From contig DTYO01000028.1 in assembly GCA_012961845.1 (NCBI GenBank), positions 1 through 14,907 of the forward strand: 14,907 bases of DNA, in the 5' to 3' direction. Below the pieces are notes generated by a model that was not told the DNA's origin, made no database searches, and saw nothing but the letters and a program-made list of their open reading frames with translations. This DNA is from Thermodesulfobacteriaceae bacterium. Lineage in GTDB: Bacteria > Desulfobacterota > Dissulfuribacteria > Dissulfuribacterales > UBA3076. Each line of letters starts with the position of its first letter. Within the stretch, counting starts at the first letter, position 1. Both the position numbers and the translations under genes were made by a program. This document shows, piece after piece, positions 1-6,287 of this stretch.

Positions 1-26
1 GGACCTTTTTTTATTGATCTTGGCAC
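1..26 (-). CDS. rpsS: Ribosomal protein S19, 5' end only (cut by window edge)
   Basis: Only the first eight codons and two bases of the ninth are present. Read from a GTG at 26, they give MPRSIKKG(P), the typical start of bacterial S19, a 30S head protein. A good Shine-Dalgarno (AAGGGAG) lies 7 nt upstream of the GTG. The gene follows the rplB stop by 39 nt, which is the normal rplB-rpsS order of the S10 operon. The rest lies outside the window to the left. The identification rests on this short N-terminus plus gene order. Confidence 0.85.
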
Positions 27-65
27 TGAACAACTCCCTTAATATGCCCAAGTTGGAATTTTCCT

Positions 66-892
66 TTATTTTTTATATCTTCGCCGGACTATGAAGGCGT
101 CACTGTTTTTCTTGCGCCTGGTACGGTATCCCTTGGTAGGCCACCCCCACGGGCTGCATGGATGCCTGCCGCCAGAAGCCTTGCCTTCTCCGCCGCCCAT
201 AGGATGGTCTACCGGATTCATGGCAACCCCCCTGACCCTTGGCCTTCTGCCCAGCCAGCGGCTCCGGCCTGCCTTGCCGAGAGAGACATTTTCATGGTCC
301 AGATTACCTACCTGTCCAATAGTGGCCCTGCAGGAATTCAGAAACATGCGAACTTCCCCGCTGGGCAACCTGAGCTGAACATATTTTCCTTCCTTGGCCA
401 TCACCCTGGCAGAACCTCCGGCACTCCTCACAACCTGACCGCCCTTGCCGGGTCTCATCTCTATGTTGTGGACAAGGGTTCCAAGAGCAATGTTTTTAAG
501 AGGCATACAGTTGCCCGGCTTGATGTCTGTTACATCGTCCGACACAACGGTATCGCCCGGTTTCAGGCCAACCGGAGCCAAGATATAGCGTTTTTCACCG
601 TCTGCATAATGGAGCAGAGCAATCCTGGCTGACCGGTTCGGGTCATATTCTATGGCGGCTATCTTTGCCGGTACGCCGGTCTTTTCACGCCTGAAATCTA
701 TCCTTCTGTATTTTCTCTTATGGCCGCCGCCCCTGTGCCTGACCGTGACGCGGCCGTATGAATTCCGACCTCCGCTCCTGTTAAGTGGCTCGAGCAGAGA
801 TTTTTCGGGCTCTTTTCTGCTCAAATCCGGATCAATCAGCACAGACATGTTCCGTCTGCCCGGTGAAGTCGGTTTATATTTTTAACTGGCAT
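66..892 (-). CDS. rplB: 50S ribosomal protein L2, with apparent -1 frameshift at codons 4-5
   Basis: L2 binds 23S rRNA near the peptidyl-transferase centre and helps subunit joining. The body from the internal ATG at 848 is 260 residues. It carries the L2 hallmarks NRSGGRNSYGRVTVRHRGGG near the start and NPVDHPMGGGEG near the C-terminus, and ends in a basic RRRYKK tail. Upstream of that ATG the same frame encodes KYKPTSPGRRN, the conserved L2 N-terminus, but meets a TAA just before it. The natural start is the ATG at 892, which overlaps the rplW stop (TAATG). From it the frame reads MPVKNINR and is wrong. One extra A in the run of five at 875-879 would give MPVKKYKPTSPGRRN and a normal 275-residue protein. 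L2 is essential, so I take this as one gene with either a sequencing indel or a real slippage site, not a pseudogene. Confidence 0.9.
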
Positions 893-1182
893 TATACACC
901 CTCAAAAAACTCTATGGTTTCTCCAGGAAACAGCCTTACTATGGCCTTTTTGGTGTCAGGCCGGTAGCCCATATATCTGCCCACTCTCTTGGGTTTACCC
1001 TTGACCTTGGCAGTCTGGACGGCCAGCACCTGCACCTTGAAGATTCTTTCCACCGCATTCTTGATTTCTATCTTGTTCGCGTCCCTTGCGACTTCGAAAA
1101 CCACCTGATTCGCCTTTTCCTTCTGCAGGGTGGCCTTCTCAGTAATACGCGGGGACTTGATTACCGCATAATCGTATTTCAT
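892..1182 (-). CDS. rplW: 50S ribosomal protein L23
   Basis: L23 (96 residues) sits at the exit of the ribosomal tunnel and is the docking site for trigger factor and SRP. The sequence has the expected order: an N-terminal YAVIKSPRITEKA segment, a central stretch with NKIEIKNAVERIFKVQV, then the basic loop KGKPKRVGRYMGYRPDTKKA, and a C-terminal IEFFEGV. Length is normal for the family. The ATG at 1182 overlaps the rplD stop (ATGA), and its own TAA overlaps the rplB ATG (TAATG), so it is translationally coupled on both sides. It lies in the canonical S10-operon position between rplD and rplB. Confidence 0.95.
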   Translation of the reverse strand: MKYDYAVIKSPRITEKATLQKEKANQVVFEVARDANKIEIKNAVERIFKVQVLAVQTAKVKGKPKRVGRYMGYRPDTKKAIVRLFPGETIEFFEGV

Positions 1183-1802
1183 GACCGCAGCCTCTCTTCG
1201 ATCAATTCAACAACAGGCTCTTTCATAATGACATATTCATATTTGAGAAGATCAAAAACGTTAAGCCCACCCTGGGGAAGGACTTTGATATGGGGAATAT
1301 TCCTGGCTGAAAGCTCCAGCTTCTCATCCGGTACATCAGTGACGATTACCGCCTTCCGGACATCAAGACGTTTCAGAAGACCCACCATATCTCTGGTCTT
1401 GATCCGGTCAATGCCGAAATCATCGAGAATCACCAGGCGGTCATTTTTTACCTTGTCGCTCAAGGCCATACGCAATCCAAGTTTTCTGACCTTTTTCGGC
1501 AGGGTGTAGTCATAGTCTCTTGGCTTAGGGCCAAAGGCTGCCCCACCATGTCTCCAAACAGGCGACCTTGTACTGCCGGCCCTGGCCCTCCCCGTTCCCT
1601 TCTGACGCCAGGGTTTCTTTCCGCCTCCGCTGACTTCGCTACGGGTCTTGGCACATGCGTTGCCAGTCCGTCTCCTGGCCAGCTGCCATTTTACCACCTC
1701 ATGCAGGAGTCCCACATTGGGCTCCACTCCAAAAATCGAGTCATCCAGCGTGATTTCCCCAACCTTTTCTTTCTGCGCGTTATATACATCCAGGGTAGCC
1801 AT
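1179..1802 (-). CDS. rplD: 50S ribosomal protein L4
   Basis: L4 (207 residues) binds 23S rRNA and lines the exit tunnel with its long loop. In E. coli it also represses its own S10 operon. Seen here are the globular N-terminus (MATLDVYNAQKEKVGEI), the arginine/glycine-rich tunnel loop around residues 45-85 (NACAKTRSEVSGGGKKPWRQ, then KGTGRARAGSTRSPVWRHGG) and the C-terminal fold with DDFGID and LPQGGLNVFDLL. The frame stays open upstream to 1934, but MATLDV at 1802 is the family start. It lies 17 nt behind the rplC stop with GAGGAG upstream, so I use it. No L4-type autoregulatory leader is evident, because the S10 genes here continue directly from tuf. Confidence 0.94.
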   Translation of the reverse strand: MATLDVYNAQKEKVGEITLDDSIFGVEPNVGLLHEVVKWQLARRRTGNACAKTRSEVSGGGKKPWRQKGTGRARAGSTRSPVWRHGGAAFGPKPRDYDYTLPKKVRKLGLRMALSDKVKNDRLVILDDFGIDRIKTRDMVGLLKRLDVRKAVIVTDVPDEKLELSARNIPHIKVLPQGGLNVFDLLKYEYVIMKEPVVELIEERLRS

Positions 1803-1819
1803 TTGTTGCCCTGTCTCCT

Positions 1820-2449
1820 CTATTTGAATCGTACATGAACCATCTGGTTCACAGCCCCGGGCACCCCGCCCTTCACCAGTATGATATTTTCCTCCGGGCG
1901 AACGTCTATGACCAGATAATTCTTGATGGTGCATCGATCGCCTCCCATCCTTCCGGGCATTTTCTTGCCCTTGATGACCCTGGATGGAGTAGCACTCATT
2001 CCGGTTGACCCTACAGCACGGTGGTGCTTGGAGCCATGCCCCATGGGGCCCCTGGAAAAACCATGACGCTTTACAGTCCCTGCAAATCCACGCCCCTTGG
2101 TAGTGCCCACCACATCCACAAGCTGCCTTACTTCTACATCTTTCAATGTGATGACCTGGCCTACCTCAAAGGCATCCGGATCGTCTACACGTATTTCACG
2201 AACATGCCGAAAGCCACTGGCAAGACCCGCCTTTTTCATATGTCCCTGCTGGGGCAGATTGATTCGGGACCAGGGCCTTTTACAAAAGCCCAGCTGAACG
2301 GCATTGTATCCATCCCGGTCCGCTATTTTTTTCTGCAGTACGGTACAGGGTCCAACCTCCAGCACAGTGACCGGGACCATCTGACCCTCATCAGAAAAAA
2401 CCTGGGTCATTCCTACTTTTCGGCCCATCATACCCGAAATATTCGACAT
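1820..2449 (-). CDS. rplC: 50S ribosomal protein L3
   Basis: L3 (209 residues) is an early assembly protein whose extended loop reaches the peptidyl-transferase centre. The start ISGMMGRKVGMTQVFSDEG is the family signature. The central loop GRGFAGTVKRHGFSRGPMGH followed by GSKHHRAVGSTG is complete, including the glutamine-methylation region seen in many proteobacteria. The C-terminus NIILVKGGVPGAVNQMVHVR is also typical. The gene starts 22 nt after rpsJ and is followed by rplD, the standard order. The whole length is intact. Confidence 0.95.
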   Translation of the reverse strand: MSNISGMMGRKVGMTQVFSDEGQMVPVTVLEVGPCTVLQKKIADRDGYNAVQLGFCKRPWSRINLPQQGHMKKAGLASGFRHVREIRVDDPDAFEVGQVITLKDVEVRQLVDVVGTTKGRGFAGTVKRHGFSRGPMGHGSKHHRAVGSTGMSATPSRVIKGKKMPGRMGGDRCTIKNYLVIDVRPEENIILVKGGVPGAVNQMVHVRFK

Positions 2450-2471
2450 CGCCTCTATTCCTATCCTAATC

Positions 2472-2783
2472 CTACAGTTTTATCTCAACGTCCACCCCGG
2501 CAGACAACTCCAGTTTCATGAGAGCATCTATTGTCTGCTGAGTCGGCTCTAAAATATCTACCAGCCTCTTATGAGTCCGGATCTCGAACTGCTCCCTGGA
2601 CTTCTTGTTGACGTGAGGTGAACGCAATACAGTATAGCGGTTTATGGACGTGGGAAGCGGGATCGGCCCGGCAACGCGGGCCCCTGTCCTCTTAGCCGTG
2701 TCCACAATTTCACCAACCGACTGATCCAGCTGTTTGTGATCATATGCCTTGAGTCGAACTCTTATCCTCTGGGTTGGGATCAT
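2472..2783 (-). CDS. rpsJ: 30S ribosomal protein S10
   Basis: S10 (103 residues) is a 30S head protein; as NusE it also acts in transcription antitermination. The sequence shows QRIRVRLKAYDHKQLDQSVG at the start. It then has GARVAGPIPLPTSINRYTVL, the loop HVNKKSREQFEIRTHKR, and the C-terminal LVDILEPTQQTIDALMKLEL. All are characteristic. The ATG at 2783 has AAGGACG about 8 nt upstream. A 72-nt gap separates it from tuf, which is long enough for a processing site but has no T-run terminator. It is the first gene of the S10 half of the merged operon. Confidence 0.95.
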   Translation of the reverse strand: MIPTQRIRVRLKAYDHKQLDQSVGEIVDTAKRTGARVAGPIPLPTSINRYTVLRSPHVNKKSREQFEIRTHKRLVDILEPTQQTIDALMKLELSAGVDVEIKL

Positions 2784-2855
2784 AATTATTACGTCCTTAA
2801 TCCTTTTCCTCTGCCTGTCAGCATGGATGCATCCGGCGTCGGCCGAAAAATACTC

Positions 2856-4046
2856 CTATTCCAGGATTTCACTGACCACCCCGGCCCCTACCGTCCGGCC
2901 ACCTTCCCGAACCGCAAACCGAAGACCCTCTTCCATGGCTATGGGCTGGATAAGCTCGGCTGTTATCGATACATTGTCGCCGGGCATCACCATCTCTACT
3001 CCCTCGGGAAGAGTCACAATACCAGTAACATCCGTGGTCCTGAAATAAAACTGCGGACGGTAGCCCGCAAAAAACGGAGTGTGACGACCACCCTCCTCTT
3101 TGCTCAATATATATACCTCAGCCTTGAACTTGGTGTGAGGCGTTATGGAACCAGGCTTGGCGACTACTTGACCGCGCTCTACCTCAGTTCGCTTCGTACC
3201 TCGAAGAAGAACACCTATATTGTCCCCTGCAAGACCCTCGTCAAGAAGCTTGCGGAACATCTCCACACCCGTGCAAACCGTCTTCTGAGTCGGACGAATG
3301 CCGACTATCTCAACCTCGTCACCTACACAGATACGACCACGCTCTACCCTGCCCGTTACCACCGTCCCACGACCACTGATGCTGAATACATCCTCTATAG
3401 GCATCAAAAAAGGCTTGTCTATGTCTCGCTTGGGCTCCGGTATATAAGAATCAAGGGCATCCAGAAGCTCGTATATACACTTGGTCTTCTCAGAATCGTC
3501 CGGATTATTCAGCGCCTCAAGAGCACTCCCATGAATGATCGGTATATCGTCTCCGGGAAAATCATAGTCACTCAAAAGCTCCCGAAGCTCAAGCTCAACC
3601 AACTCTATCAACTCAGGATCATCCACCATGTCGCACTTGTTCAAAAATACCACTATGCTGGGAACCCCAACCTGACGTGCAAGAAGTATGTGCTCCCGGG
3701 TCTGTGGCATGGGACCGTCATCCGCTCCAACCACCAAAATAGCCCCATCCATCTGGGCAGCACCTGTAATCATGTTCTTGATGTAGTCAGCATGCCCCGG
3801 ACAATCAACATGGGCATAGTGACGATTGTCGGTCTCGTACTCAACATGAGCTGTAGCTATAGTAATACCACGCTCTCGCTCCTCCGGAGCCTTGTCTATC
3901 TCGTCAAAAGGTATGAAATCCGCTACACCCTTCTGAGCCAGTGTCCGGGTGATCGCCGCTGTCAATGTCGTCTTGCCATGATCAATGTGACCTATCGTCC
4001 CTACATTTACGTGCGGCTTGGTACGCTCAAACTTTTCCTTGCTCAT
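2856..4046 (-). CDS. tuf: Elongation factor Tu
   Basis: EF-Tu (396 residues) is the GTPase that delivers aminoacyl-tRNA to the ribosome. G-domain motifs are all present: P-loop GHIDHGKTT (19-27), G3 DCPGH (81-85) with the catalytic histidine 85, G4 NKCD (136-139) and G5 SAL (174-176). Domains 2 and 3 follow, with SISGRGTVVTGRVERG and the C-terminal GRTVGAGVVSEILE, and the length is normal. GGAGG stands 8 nt before the ATG. Oddities are that it follows rpsG directly, with no fusA. It also uses AUA for roughly 18 of its 32 isoleucines by my hand count, unusual for one of the most highly expressed genes. A second tuf copy elsewhere would not be surprising. Confidence 0.97.
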   Translation of the reverse strand: MSKEKFERTKPHVNVGTIGHIDHGKTTLTAAITRTLAQKGVADFIPFDEIDKAPEERERGITIATAHVEYETDNRHYAHVDCPGHADYIKNMITGAAQMDGAILVVGADDGPMPQTREHILLARQVGVPSIVVFLNKCDMVDDPELIELVELELRELLSDYDFPGDDIPIIHGSALEALNNPDDSEKTKCIYELLDALDSYIPEPKRDIDKPFLMPIEDVFSISGRGTVVTGRVERGRICVGDEVEIVGIRPTQKTVCTGVEMFRKLLDEGLAGDNIGVLLRGTKRTEVERGQVVAKPGSITPHTKFKAEVYILSKEEGGRHTPFFAGYRPQFYFRTTDVTGIVTLPEGVEMVMPGDNVSITAELIQPIAMEEGLRFAVREGGRTVGAGVVSEILE

Positions 4047-4071
4047 TGTTATCCTCCGCAGAAATCCAGCA

Positions 4072-4100
4072 GACAGGCAGCCCTTTCATCCATGCCTGTC
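4072..4100 (-). repeat. 8-bp inverted repeat between rpsG and tuf
   Basis: GACAGGCA (4072-4079) and TGCCTGTC (4093-4100) form a perfect 8-bp stem with a 13-nt loop in the 87-nt rpsG-tuf gap, where fusA would normally sit. There is no T run behind it in the direction of transcription, so it is not a standard terminator. It could be an RNA processing or stabilising hairpin. The right arm extends to TGCCTGTCAG, a 10-mer found again behind tuf at 2812-2821. Confidence 0.5.
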
Positions 4101-4133
4101 AGAATAGACTCAAAAAAAATATCTATCAGTCCC

Positions 4134-4604
4134 CTACCACCTGTAATGCGCAAAGGCCTTGTTCGCCTCGGCCATACGGTGGGTATCTTCCTTCTTTTTA
4201 TAGGCAGCGCCCTTCTGCTGGTAAGCATCCAAAAGCTCACCGGCAAGACGCTTGGACATGGTTTTTTCACCTCTCTTACGGGCGAAGCCTACCATCCACC
4301 TGATGGCCAGCGCTCTCCTGCGGTCAGGCCGCACCTCCACAGGCACCTGATAGGTTGCACCTCCGACTCTTCTGGAGCGCACCTCTACCACAGGCTTGAT
4401 GTTCTCCATGGCCTGCTCAAAAACCTTCAATGGATTCTCTTTGGTTCTCGACTCGACGATATCCATGGCATCATAGAAAATCCTGCGGGCAATACTCTTT
4501 TTGCCGCTCTTCATGAGCCCATTTACAAACTTCGAGACCAGCACACTGTTATATTTTGGATCGCCTGCTATTGCCCGCTTGGGCACTTCACGTCTTCTTG
4601 GCAT
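4134..4604 (-). CDS. rpsG: 30S ribosomal protein S7
   Basis: S7 (156 residues) nucleates assembly of the 30S head and contacts the E-site tRNA. The sequence shows the canonical start MPRRREVPKRAIAGDPKYNS. It continues with LVSKFVNGLMKSGKKSIARRI, the beta hairpin EVRSRRVGGATYQVPVEVRP, and the C-terminal HRMAEANKAFAHYRW. Length is normal. GAGGG precedes the ATG and rpsL lies 42 nt upstream. That short rpsL-rpsG gap has no obvious large S7-binding structure of the E. coli type. Confidence 0.96.
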   Translation of the reverse strand: MPRRREVPKRAIAGDPKYNSVLVSKFVNGLMKSGKKSIARRIFYDAMDIVESRTKENPLKVFEQAMENIKPVVEVRSRRVGGATYQVPVEVRPDRRRALAIRWMVGFARKRGEKTMSKRLAGELLDAYQQKGAAYKKKEDTHRMAEANKAFAHYRW

Positions 4605-4646
4605 AACCCTCTACCTGCTCTGAGAATGTTTTTATGAACAAACCGC

Positions 4647-5018
4647 CTACTTTGGCCTCTTTGTGCCGTATTTGGACCTTGCCTTGCGCCTGTCCTCTAC
4701 ACCAAGAGCATCCAGTGTCCCCCTGATGATATGATAACGAACACCCGGCAGATCCTTCACACGTCCACCGCGGATCAAAACCACTGAGTGCTCCTGAAGG
4801 TTGTGGCCTATGCCGGGTATGTAGGAAGTAACCTCCATGCCATTGGTCAGACGAACGCGAGCCACCTTCCTCAGAGCGGAATTCGGCTTTTTGGGTGTGG
4901 TGGTGTAGACCCTCGTACAAACCCCCCTGCGCTGAGGACAGGCCTCCAGGGCCGGAGCCTTGTTCTTTTTCTTTACTTTGGCCCTTCCCTTTCGAATCAG
5001 TTGGTTGATAGTAGGCAT
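4647..5018 (-). CDS. rpsL: 30S ribosomal protein S12
   Basis: S12 (123 residues) forms part of the decoding centre. The family blocks are complete: MPTINQLIRKGR, the loop TTTPKKPNSALRKVARVRLT, the segment IPGIGHNLQEHSVVLIRGGR and the motif VKDLPGVRYH. Lys43 and Lys88, the usual positions of streptomycin-resistance changes, are the wild-type lysines. The aspartate of KDLPG that is methylthiolated in many bacteria is also present. AGGAG lies 7-8 nt upstream of the ATG. It is the promoter-proximal gene of the ribosomal operon, behind a leader of about 115 nt. Confidence 0.97.
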   Translation of the reverse strand: MPTINQLIRKGRAKVKKKNKAPALEACPQRRGVCTRVYTTTPKKPNSALRKVARVRLTNGMEVTSYIPGIGHNLQEHSVVLIRGGRVKDLPGVRYHIIRGTLDALGVEDRRKARSKYGTKRPK

Positions 5019-5058
5019 TCATGTACTCCTGAACATTATTTCGGCCTGAAAATCGCCT

Positions 5059-5117
5059 AAAAAAATACGAAAAGAGGCGTCCACCTCGCCCTGAGCCTTT
5101 GATCAAAGAACGAGGCG
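5059..5117 (-). promoter_or_regulatory. Attenuator-like leader of the rpsL operon
   Basis: In transcription order the minus-strand leader holds CGCCTCG (5117-5111), CGAGGTG (5088-5082) and GCCTC (5078-5074), followed by T4 and, a few bases later, T7 (5065-5059). The middle segment can pair with the first (7 bp, one G-U). Alternatively it can pair with the third as GAGGT-GGAC-GCCTC, a short hairpin followed by the T runs. The two pairings exclude each other, as in antiterminator/terminator switches. A 12-bp palindrome (5097-5108) sits in the loop of the first structure. The terminator stem is only 5 bp, so termination would be weak. The regulatory role is inference. Confidence 0.45.
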
Positions 5118-5138
5118 CCCCGTAAACAAAGCCCGCTT

Positions 5139-5167
5139 TTAATAATTGTTTACAGTAAGCTTGTCAA
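5139..5167 (-). promoter_or_regulatory. Sigma70-type promoter of the str/S10 operon
   Basis: On the minus strand, TTGACA (5167-5162) is a perfect -35 box. It is followed after 17 nt by TATTAA (5144-5139), a 4/6 match to the -10 box. It lies about 115 nt upstream of rpsL and points at the ribosomal operon. Predicted transcription start is near 5132. Spacing and position make this the best promoter candidate in the window. Confidence 0.75.
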
Positions 5168-5170
5168 GCC

Positions 5171-5211
5171 CTCTTGCTACATTAATCATATTGGCGTAAA
5201 AAAAGCAAGAG
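5171..5211. repeat. 8-bp inverted repeat between divergent rpsL and coaX
   Basis: CTCTTGCT (5171-5178) and AGCAAGAG (5204-5211) are perfect inverted copies, 25 bp apart, lying just upstream of the rpsL -35 box and ahead of coaX. The AT-rich spacer could hold a plus-strand promoter for coaX, but I see no good -35/-10 pair. A dimeric-regulator site or a hairpin in the coaX leader are both possible. Confidence 0.35.
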
Positions 5212-5232
5212 AAGTGTACCGCGTTCAATTTT

Positions 5233-5291
5233 CCGTACAGACTGGGGAACCATCAAATACGGGCAGGCCGCCCATCTCCCCATTCATACGG
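5233..5291 (+). promoter_or_regulatory. Nested hairpin in the coaX 5' leader
   Basis: Three helical segments nest in order: CCGTA (5233-5237) with TACGG (5287-5291), TGGGGA (5243-5248) with TCCCCA (5277-5282), and GGGC (5261-5264) with GCCC (5270-5273). They leave a 5-nt apical loop and internal loops on both sides. The structure ends 37 nt before the coaX ATG and has no T run, so it is not a plain terminator. It matches no riboswitch class that I recognise. A cis-acting leader structure is inferred from the pairing alone. Confidence 0.4.
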
Positions 5292-5328
5292 CTTCGTACA
5301 CAAACCTTATATTCTCCGGCTGAGAACG

Positions 5329-6117
5329 ATGACAACGTATCTACTGACAGCAGACATAGGCAACAGTCACACCGTCATAGGTCTGTTCAATGGTGCAGAC
5401 CTCAGTTGCAAATGGCGCATCCGCACCAACAGGGGAATTACCTGCGACGAACTTGCAGCACAATTGAGCCAGATGCTGGCCCTCCACAATATTTCTTTCA
5501 GCCAGATCGCCCATACTGTGCTGGCAAGCGTGGTCCCTGCCTCCCTGAACAGCTGGCAGGGGCTCTCCCGCCGTTATCTGGGAGACGCACCTCTCATCGT
5601 GGCAGACGCCGCCAATGTCCGCATGCCCATTCTATGCACACACCCCTATGAGGTAGGAGCAGACAGACTGGTAAACGCACTGGCCGCATATGCCATGTAT
5701 GGAAGCGCCCTGATCATAATCGACTACGGCACTGCCACGACATTTGACTGTGTCTCTTCCAGGGGAGAATACCTGGGCGGGGCCATTGCACCAGGGTTGT
5801 CCATAGCTGCCGATGCACTGACCAGCAGGACATCCAAGCTGCCCGGTATAGATCTGTTCAGCACCCCGGAAACTGTTCTGGGCCGGGACACCACTTCTGC
5901 GATGCAGTCAGGGTTCATATACGGATTTGCAGGTCTTACCGACGGCATACTACAGCGTCTGATCGGCGAGTTTGACACTACACCCGAAGTACTGGCCACA
6001 GGAGGCCTGGCCCCAGTCATAGTACCGCACTGCAGTCTGGTGCGGAAAACAGAACCCGATCTTACACTGGAGGGACTGCGCCTGGTATTCGAACACATTC
6101 AGAAAAACAGGAAATAA
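5329..6117 (+). CDS. coaX: Type III pantothenate kinase
   Basis: CoaX phosphorylates pantothenate with ATP, the first step of coenzyme A synthesis, in the cytoplasm. It belongs to the ASKHA fold and is unrelated to the CoaA type. The 262 residues include DIGNSHTVIGLF (9-20, phosphate loop) and PYEVGADR (106-113) with the catalytic-type Asp112. They also contain DYGTATTFD (132-140), GGAIAPG (150-156) and a C-terminal ATGGLA block. Type III enzymes typically need a monovalent cation and are not inhibited by CoA. The Shine-Dalgarno is weak (GAG about 6 nt upstream). It is the only plus-strand gene, divergent from rpsL and convergent with waaA, with its own terminator, so probably monocistronic. 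Confidence 0.95.
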   Translation: MTTYLLTADIGNSHTVIGLFNGADLSCKWRIRTNRGITCDELAAQLSQMLALHNISFSQIAHTVLASVVPASLNSWQGLSRRYLGDAPLIVADAANVRMPILCTHPYEVGADRLVNALAAYAMYGSALIIIDYGTATTFDCVSSRGEYLGGAIAPGLSIAADALTSRTSKLPGIDLFSTPETVLGRDTTSAMQSGFIYGFAGLTDGILQRLIGEFDTTPEVLATGGLAPVIVPHCSLVRKTEPDLTLEGLRLVFEHIQKNRK

Positions 6118-6224
6118 CCCGTCAACCCGAGCAGCCTGCCTGTCTCCTGTGATCAGTTGCTTGCTGTCCGTATGTCAGGATGAAAAGACAGCGCGTTCCG
6201 TGCCTGTATTCCCTCATCTGCTGC

Positions 6225-6272
6225 AGTCTCCCCGTTGGAATCAGGTTTTTCCCCGCAACAGGAGACTTTTTT
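6225..6272 (+). terminator. Intrinsic terminator of coaX
   Basis: AGTCTCC (6225-6231) pairs with GGAGACT (6261-6267), and inside it GTTG (6234-6237) pairs with CAAC (6256-6259). The stem leads straight into six T (6267-6272) on the plus strand. It lies 107 nt after the coaX stop and just before the convergent waaA 3' end. On the minus strand no T run follows the stem, so I assign it to coaX. Confidence 0.75.
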
Positions 6273-6287
6273 CGAGGCAGTATGAAA

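Noticed and set aside
1803..1934. N-terminal extension of L4 by 44 residues
   Set aside because: It overlaps rplC in another frame and has no L4 similarity. MATLDVY at 1802 with its own Shine-Dalgarno is the family start.
2825..2834. GGATGCATCC palindrome in the tuf-rpsJ gap
   Set aside because: A 10-bp palindrome with no loop and no nearby signal is too weak to annotate, although it lies beside the 10-mer repeat at 2812-2821.
2736..4637. A 633-codon open frame on the plus strand
   Set aside because: It lies opposite tuf, rpsG and rpsJ, which are certain. The translation resembles no family and has no Shine-Dalgarno. Long antisense frames opposite biased coding genes are common.
4588..5106. 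172-codon minus-strand frame over rpsL
   Set aside because: It is in the wrong frame over the fully conserved S12 gene and includes the leader region.
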